NCBI GenBank assembly: GCA_016193485.1
Contig: JACPRZ010000031.1
Coordinates: forward strand, 58,247 to 122,246
DNA from: Bacteroidota bacterium
GTDB taxonomy: Bacteria > Bacteroidota > Bacteroidia > JACPRZ01
Length of the DNA: 64,000 nt
Direction of reading: 5' to 3'
In this document: positions 20,601 through 29,600 of the stretch, piece by piece
How positions within the stretch are numbered: the stretch's first letter is position 1
Layout: each line of letters begins with the position of its first letter
The notes under the pieces: model-generated
Seen by the model: the letters and a program-made list of their open reading frames with translations, nothing else
Database searches by the model: none
Told to the model about the DNA's origin: nothing
Position numbers and translations under genes: made by a program

Positions 20601-23600
20601 TTACAAAAACACTTTGCCTCTCCGGATATGGCTTTCCAAGACCTGTCATTTCAGTTAACCCTGATTCATTTAATATAACGCTTGTCTGTGCCGATACTCT
20701 TGTTGATACCCTTACTGTTTACAATACCGGATTAACTGATTTGATTTTTTCTACCGGTCTCTCCGGAAAAAGTGCGGTATTTGACGGAAGCGGTGATTAC
20801 ATAGATGTTCCGGACAATAACAGTTTGGATTTGCCGGCAACAGTGACTTTTGAAACATGGTTGTATGTGAATACGATACAGGAAACATGGACATCTATTA
20901 TCGGAAAACCAGGCAGGAATTACACGATGTGGCTCAATAGCAGCAGGTACATTCATCTTTCGTACTACGGTCCAGGAAATACGACTATAAACACACCTGT
21001 AAATTCCATCAATTTAAACCAATGGCATCATGTTGCCGGAGTGATTGATGTGCCTTCCGGAGTAATGAAGGTCTATATAGATGGCGTGCAGCAGGCAAGC
21101 GGTAGCACTACCGGTTCTGCGAATCTCTCCGGTTCTCCTTTCAGAATGGGAAATAACCTTGATGGCGGTGCAGGAAATTATTTGAATGGAAAACTTGATG
21201 AGGTAAGAGTATGGAACATCGCAAGAACACAGTCCGAAATTCAGTCAACCATGAACAAATCACTTACCGGTTTGGAAACCGGGCTGGTTGGGTATTGGAC
21301 TTTTGATGACGGCACAGCGGTTGACATCAGCGTCAATACTAATAACGGAGCATTTTACGGCAATGCAACTACTGCCGCTCCTAATGCACCGGTTATTTTT
21401 GCTTCTACCTGGATGAATTATTCTCTTTTAACTGATACGATTGCATACGGTGATTCCGTGAAAATTCCGGTTACAGTTTCTTCTGCAGGACTTATTATCG
21501 GGCAATATATATCTTCAGTTATTCTTTCCTCAAATGACCCGCTGAATAATCCCGATACAATTCCGGTAATTCTTAATGTGATTGGCGCAGGTGAAATGAC
21601 GCTCACTGATAATTGCCTCTACCTTGATTCCATCATGGAATTTACAACCGATAAGGATACTCTTTACATTAAGAATACAGGTTGTGATACATTGCTCATT
21701 TCTAACCTTTCTTCCCTTACAACTGACTTTACTTTTATTCTTTCATCCGATACGGTTTTTATGGGTGATTCAGCAGAAGTAGTGGTGACCTTTGAACCGA
21801 CATCCACCGGTGACTTTTTTGATACACTTACTGTTTTTAGTAATGCGGGCGACAGTTTGATCTGCCTTTCCGGTAAGGCATTTGCCCGCCCGGTCATTTC
21901 AGTTGCACCCGATTCATTTATTGTAACGCTTACATGTTCGGATACTACCATCGTTCCTCTTACCATTTACAACACAGGTGGAAGTGATCTGGTCTTTAAT
22001 ATTGATACTGCCGATTACTATGCCAAATTTGATGGTGTTGATGATTATATCAGGGTTAACACAATATATCCTTCGCTGAATACTGTTACCATTGAAGCGT
22101 GGATTTACCCCACAACTACTTCAGGGGTGCATTGGATTATAAGCAATGGAAGAGATTGCTGCACACCTACCGGTGGTTTTAATCTTTACTATAGCGGAAC
22201 TACTCTTACCGGATTAATTTGGCGCAGTGCAGGCAGTAACCAGATTAGTGCATCAAGCGCTTCGGGGTTAATAACAGTTAATACCTGGCAGCACGTGGCT
22301 ATGGTCTATGACGGTACGAAAATTCAACTTTTCAGGAATGGCGTTTTAGTCGCTACATCGGCAATCTATGCTTCATCATCCGTGCTGGACGGTTCCAATA
22401 ATCTTCATATTGGCATACTTGCTTATTCGGTTCCCAATTTTTATGAATTTCTGGGTAATATTGATGATGTAAGGATTTGGAATAATATCAGAAGCCAGAG
22501 CGAGATTATTGCCGACATGAACAAAAAATTAGTTGGAAATGAAGCCGGTCTTAAAGGTTATTGGAATTTTGAAAAGCAAAATGCAAATGACGTAACCCCG
22601 TATGCCAACAACGGTACCTTTTTCGGAAATAGCTCAATAGGTCAATATCCTTATAACCTTTTTTACACAGTATCCGCCACGACTGATACCGTTCCTGTGG
22701 GCGATTCCTCAATAGTTAATGTTACCATTTCTTCTACCGGTTTGCTTGTAGGCGCTTACTACGATAACATTTTTATCACATCAAACGATCCGCTCTCCAC
22801 AATTGATACTATCCCCATCACGCTTCAGGTGGTTGGAACGCCCATCCTTGCACTTTCCGATACCTGCCTGCTATTTGATACAATCATGGAATTTACAACT
22901 CAAACCAAAATGTTGTGGCTCTACAATACCGGTTGCGATACTCTTTTTATTGACAGTTTGATTCCAACTGCCGGGGAATTTACTTTAGTATCCGTTTTAA
23001 ATTATATAGTCCCCGGTGATTCTGATTTCGCATCCATCCGGTTTGCACCGGTTGATACCGGTAACTTTGCAGGTACGCTGAATATTTACTCCAATGTAAA
23101 TGATACATCCGTTTGCCTTATTGGAAATGCATATCCAAGACCTGTTGCAACATTCTCACCGGATACATTTTTAGTAATCCTTGTCTGTGCCGATACTCTT
23201 AATGATACTCTTACAATTTACAATACCGGGCTGACCGATCTGATATACTCACCTTTTTCAAATGATACCGGACGCAGCGCTTTATTTGATGGAGTAAATG
23301 ACTATGCAAATATGGGGACATGGTTCAATTATCAAACATTTACAATTGAATTATGGGTGAGAACCGGATCAACCCAGAAGCAGTATGCTGATATTATTGA
23401 CAATAACCATACCGGTGCCAGGTCATGGGTATTACAACAAAATTCCACTAATACCAATCAATTTGGTTGGGGAACTAATGATGGAGGAGGTTCGGCTTTA
23501 TTTACTCTTATTGCTAATCAGTGGACTCATTTAGCTATGACAAGAGATGGAATTACAAGAACAAATAAGGTATATATCAATGGTTCGCTTTTTTCAACCT

Positions 23601-26600
23601 GGGTAGGGACCGGAAATATTCCTTATGACGGCACACAGTTTTTCCGTTTAGCAAGATGGGGAGGTGGTGGTAGAGAATGGAACGGAACCATGGATGAAGT
23701 ACGTGTTTGGAATATTGAGCGGACCCAGCCGCAGATTTCTTCTACAATGTTCAAAGAAATTTCAGGAAACACAGCCGGGTTAATTGGCTATTGGAACTTT
23801 GACGGTAACAACGCAAATGATCTTTCTGATTACGGGAATAACGGAACATTTGTTAATGGGGCTTACGCGGGGCCTCCTAATGCTCCTGTTTCTCCTTTCT
23901 GGGTGAATTTCTCAACAGTTTCCGATACTATTACATCTGGCGATTCTGCAAAACTGGCTGTTGAATTTATTTCAACCGGGCTGCTTGTTGGACAATACAC
24001 ATCAAATATTTTTATTAATTCCAACGATCCGCTAAATTCACCTGACACGATTCCGGTAATTCTTAACGTAACCGGCACCGGTGAAATCACCCTTTCAGAC
24101 ACATGTCTGGATTTTGATACGATTATGGAGTTTACAACCGCATCCGATACTTTCCTTTTCACTAATACCGGTTGCGATACATTGACCGGATTCCTTGTTT
24201 CATCCTCCGGGCATTATTCACTTAACACCGCAGGCAATGACTCGGTGAGCATAAATCTTCTGCCGGATGATTTAGTTTCGGTCGTTGTAATTTTTGCTCC
24301 TGACTCCGTTGGTCCGTTTAATGCATCGGTAAATATTACAACAAATGTTGGCGATTCAACTGTGTGCCTGATTGGTAATACCTTCCCGCGTCCCGAAATT
24401 TGCTATTCACCTGATTCCTTCAATATCTATTTCCCGGTGTGCCTTGATTCGGTTACAATACCGTACATGGTTTGCAATACCGGGGGGAGCAACCTGGATT
24501 TCAGTTTGTGGTCACACTATGGCAGAAGTATAGCGCTGGACGGTAGCGGTGACTGGGTTGGTATCCCTGATAATGCTACCCTGCGGCTTACCACTAATTT
24601 CACACTGGAAGCATGGATTAAACCGGCATCAGTAACTTCCTACATGCAAATCATCAGCAAGTTCCCGTGGTCAAGTAATTATTCGTACCAGATGAATACG
24701 ACTAATACAGGGAAATTGCGTTTAGATCTCAGTTCCAATGGAACCACTTATTCCGCCATTGTGTCAACTGCATCAATAACTCCCGGGGTCTGGACTCACG
24801 TTGCTGCAACAAGGAACGGAACCACAGTAAAATTGTATATCAATGGCGCAGAAGAGACATTTACTTTATCATTCAGCGGGCCTCTTTTTAGTGCAGCCAC
24901 ATCTGTTGATATAGGTCGTGTATCAGGAAGCAACAACCAATTGTTTACCGGGCAGATTGATGAAGTACGGATTTACAACAGGACATTAACCTCATCCGAA
25001 ATAGTTAACTCAATGAATGCAACTTTGACAGGTAATGAAACCGGATTACAGGGCTATTGGAATTTTGAGGATGGAACTGCAGTTGACTTGAGTCCGAACA
25101 CTAATAACGGTACAAGGAACGGGAATGCCTATATCACGTTGCCAACCGCTGCATTCATTCCGGCAACCGGGACAGTTCCTCCATCAGGGACCGATACGTT
25201 GCTCGCGAGATTCTGGAAAGCCGGGTTACCTTTCGGCACAACCGGATTCCCTGTCTATCTTGTTTCAAATGACCCGTTCAACACGGAAGTTGTTGTTCCT
25301 GCTGATCTTTTTGTTGACTCGCTGCCCCCGGCTCCTCCGGTTGCTGCCGACAGAAATGTCTGCTCCGGTGATCCTGTTCCTGATATGATCGCTGTGGGAA
25401 CAGGTGATACGGTTAAATGGTATGATCTTACTCCCACTCTCATTTTTACCGGTGATACATTCGCAACCGGTGAATCTGCTGTCGGAATTTATTCCTATAT
25501 CGTCAACCAGACAGATACAAATGGATGCGTCAGTACTTCCGATACGGTTACCCTGGCGATCAATGCCGCACCGACTGAGCCGGTAGCCAACGACACTACC
25601 GTTTGCTCTGATGTAGCAATACCATCCTTATCCTCAACCGGCACAATAATTCAATGGTACAGCGATGGGGCGTTGACTAATTTGCTCTTTACGGGTAATC
25701 CTTACAATACCGGGCAGACATTACCCAACTCATATACTTACTATGTAAACGACAGCACCGGTGCATGCCCTGCAAGCCCTGCCGATACTGTTACCCTTAC
25801 TATCAATAATGCTGCAACTGTCAATGCAGGTGTCAATGATGTAATTTGTGAAGGCAGTACATATACCCTTGCCGGTATACGAGGGGGGGGAGCGACAAGT
25901 TCTACCTGGACAACTTCCGGAAGCGGCACATTTAGTGATTCGTCACTGCTTGCAGCCGTTTATACTCCATCACTTGTTGATATTTCCATGGGAAGCGTAA
26001 CCCTGACGCTTACGACCGATGACCCGGACGGAGCAGGACCGTGCACCTTCGAATCTGATGTCATGACACTCACCATTAATCCTGCCGCCCTGGTAAATGC
26101 CGGTGCCGATGATACAATCTGCTCCGGAAGCACATATACTCTTTCCGGATCACGGGGGGGGAGCGCTACCAGTTCAACATGGACGACCCTCGGAAGCGGG
26201 ACGTTCAACAATGCTTCGCTGCTGGCTGCTGTCTACACCCCTTCACCTGCCGATATCACCGCCCAAAGTGTTGCGCTTGTTCTTACCACCAATGACCCGG
26301 CTGGACCTTGCTCGGCTGTGCGTGATACAATGGTCATAACCATAAATATTGCAGGAACAGTCAATGCCGGTGCTGATGCTCCCGTATGTTCCGGAAATAC
26401 CTACACTCTCTCCGGTGCCATTGGGGGGGGCGCATCCTCTTCGGCATGGACGACATCCGGAAGCGGAACCTTTAATGATTCATCGCTGCTTGCTGCCGTT
26501 TATACCCACTCTTCGGGCGATAGTTCCATGGGTAATGTAACTCTTACTATAACCACTAATGATCCCGACAGCAGCGGTCCCTGCAGCGCAGTTTCCGATG

Positions 26601-29600
26601 CAATGGTGCTGACAATAAACACCGCACCGGGTGAACCTGTTGCCAACGATACAACCGTGTGTTCTGATGTCACAATTCCATCCCTCTCATCAACAGGTAC
26701 AATAATTCAATGGTACAGCGATGGTGCTTTGCTGAATCTGCTTTTTACCGGAAATCCCTATAATACCGGGCAAACATTACCTGCCGCATATACCTATTAT
26801 GTAACCGACAGCACGGGCGCCTGCCCCGAAAGTCCTGCCGATACGGTAACCTTAACCATTAACAATGCCGCAACGGTAGATGCCGGAATAAATGCAACAA
26901 TTTGCGCGGGAGATGTTTATACCCTGGCCGGAGTAAGGGGTGGTGGCGCTTCAAGTTCGGTGTGGACATCATCGGGTAGCGGTACCTTTAACGATTCATC
27001 GTTGATGGGAGCAGTATATACTCCATCCCTGGCAGATATTGCCATGGGTAATGTAACTCTGACACTTACAACCAATGACCCCGATGGCGCGGGACCTTGT
27101 ACCGTTGAATCTGATTTCATGATAATAACCATCAACCCTGCTGCAACCGTTAATGCGGGTGTTGATGATACGATTTGTTCGGGAAGCACATACACTCTTT
27201 CCGGTTCACGGGGGGGGAGTGCAACAAGTTCATCATGGACGACCCTTGGCTCCGGAACATTCAATAACGCTACACTTCTTACTGCAACTTATACGCCATC
27301 CGCATCCGACATCAGCGCTGGCAGCGTTTCACTGATTCTGTCAACCAATGATCCTGCCGGTCCATGTCCGGCAGTGACCGATACCATGGTCATTACGATC
27401 AACATTGCGGGAACCGCAAATGCCGGTACTGATTCGCCACTCTGTGCCGGGGATGCTTATACTCTTTCCGGTGCCATTGGGGGGGGAGCCGTGACGGTTA
27501 CATGGACAACATCCGGAAGCGGTATATTTAATGATTCATCCCTGCTTGCGGCAATTTATACCCCCTCAGTTGGAGATATTTCTGCAGGAACCGTAATTCT
27601 GACTATCACAACCAATGATCCGGATGGTGCGGGACCTTGCGTTGCTGTATCCGATATCATGACCCTGTCAATCAATCCTCCGCCCGTTGTACCAACGGCA
27701 ACCGATACAACCATCTGTTCCGGTGCATCGGTACCATCTTTAACGGCAAACGGTACAATAGTGCAATGGTACAGTGACGGTGCACTGACAATCCTTGTCA
27801 ATACAGGTACTACTTACAACACCGGGCAGACATTGCCGGCTGTTTACAACTATTATGTTACCGACAGCACAGCAGGTTGCCCTGAAACCGTTGCCGATAC
27901 ATCAACTCTTGCCATCAATGATGCGGCAACCGTAAGCGCAGGAAGCGATGACGCGCTTTGCGAAGGGAATTCTTATATCCTATCAGGAACACGCGGGGGG
28001 GGAGCAACAACTTCTGTTTGGACGACAACCGGAACCGGCACCTTCAGCGATTCATCCCTGCTTGCATCTGTTTATTCACCTTCGGCCGCTGACATTTCTG
28101 CAGGTACAGTTACTCTCGCCATTACGACAAATGACCCTGACGGTGGCGGTCCCTGCGTTGCTGTGTCCGATTCAATGATACTGAACATCAATGCTCCTGC
28201 AGTAAAACCAACAGGTACAGATGTAACCGCATGTTCCGATGGCGCAATACCGCCTTTAACAGCCACGGGAACCATCTTACAATGGTATAGCGATCCCGGA
28301 CTTTCAACACTTGTTTACACGGGTACTTCCTACAATACCGGACAGACCGCAACGGGAGCGTATGATTATTATGTGACGGACAGCACAACCGGCTGTCCTG
28401 AGAGTTCATCCGACACTGTGACCCTCACGATAAACAATGCTGCAACCGCAAATGCCGGATCAGACAGCGTTATTTGTGAAGGGGATGTGTTCACGTTAAC
28501 AGGTGTAATCGGGGGGGGTGCAGCATCTTCGGTATGGACAACATCGGGAAGCGGAACATTCAGCGATTCATCGCTGCTTTCTGCTGTTTATACTTCTTCG
28601 CTCTCTGATATTTCTATGGGTAGTGTGACATTGACGCTAACTACAGATGACCCCGACCTTGCGGGTCCCTGCGCACCGGCAATTGATGCCATGGTTCTTA
28701 CCATAAATCCTGCTGCAATCGTTAATGCCGGAGTTACTGACACTATTTGCCAGGGTGGAACATCATCACTTTCGGGAACCATTGGCGGTGGGGCATCAAG
28801 TGCAACATGGATAACCTACGGAGATGGAACATTTGATGATGTTGCTTTACTGACTGCCACCTACACTCCGGGAAATACGGATATTTCAACAGGTACAGTT
28901 TTGCTGCAACTAATATCCAACGACCCTACAGGTCCTTGTCCCGCAGCAGCAAATTCAGTGAGTATCATAATCAACACGGCTGCAACCGTTGATGCAGGAT
29001 CTGACGGTACGATTTGCGATGGCGATGTTGCAATACTTGCAGGATTGATTGGCGGCAGCGCATCCAGTTCGCTATGGATTACATCCGGTACCGGATTATT
29101 TAACGACACGACATCTGTTTTTGCAACCTATACACCATCCGCAGCTGATATATCATCTGGTTCGGTAACCCTGACACTCTCCACCAATGATCCTGACAGC
29201 GCTGGACCTTGCACGGCTGTTTCTGATGCTGTTGTTATTACCATTAATCCGCTGCCTGCGGCACCTGTTGCATCTCAGGATACAATGGTTTGTTTTGGAA
29301 CACCGGTTCCTGATCTTTACGCAACAGGTGGTGTGAATATCCAATGGTATTCCGATCCGGCTCTGACATTGCTTGTAAATTCAGGCGATACTTTCACCAC
29401 CGGACAAACTGCCGGAGGAGTTTATACTTATTATATTACCCAATCGGTAAACAATTGTGAAGGCGCTGCCGATTCCGTAACCCTGACCATCTTCCAGGTT
29501 CCGCTACCCGATGCGCTGGATACCTCAATTTGCATAGGCGATACAACTCCAACGCTTACCGCAACCGGAACAAACGTGAAATGGTACAGCGATAGTTTGC

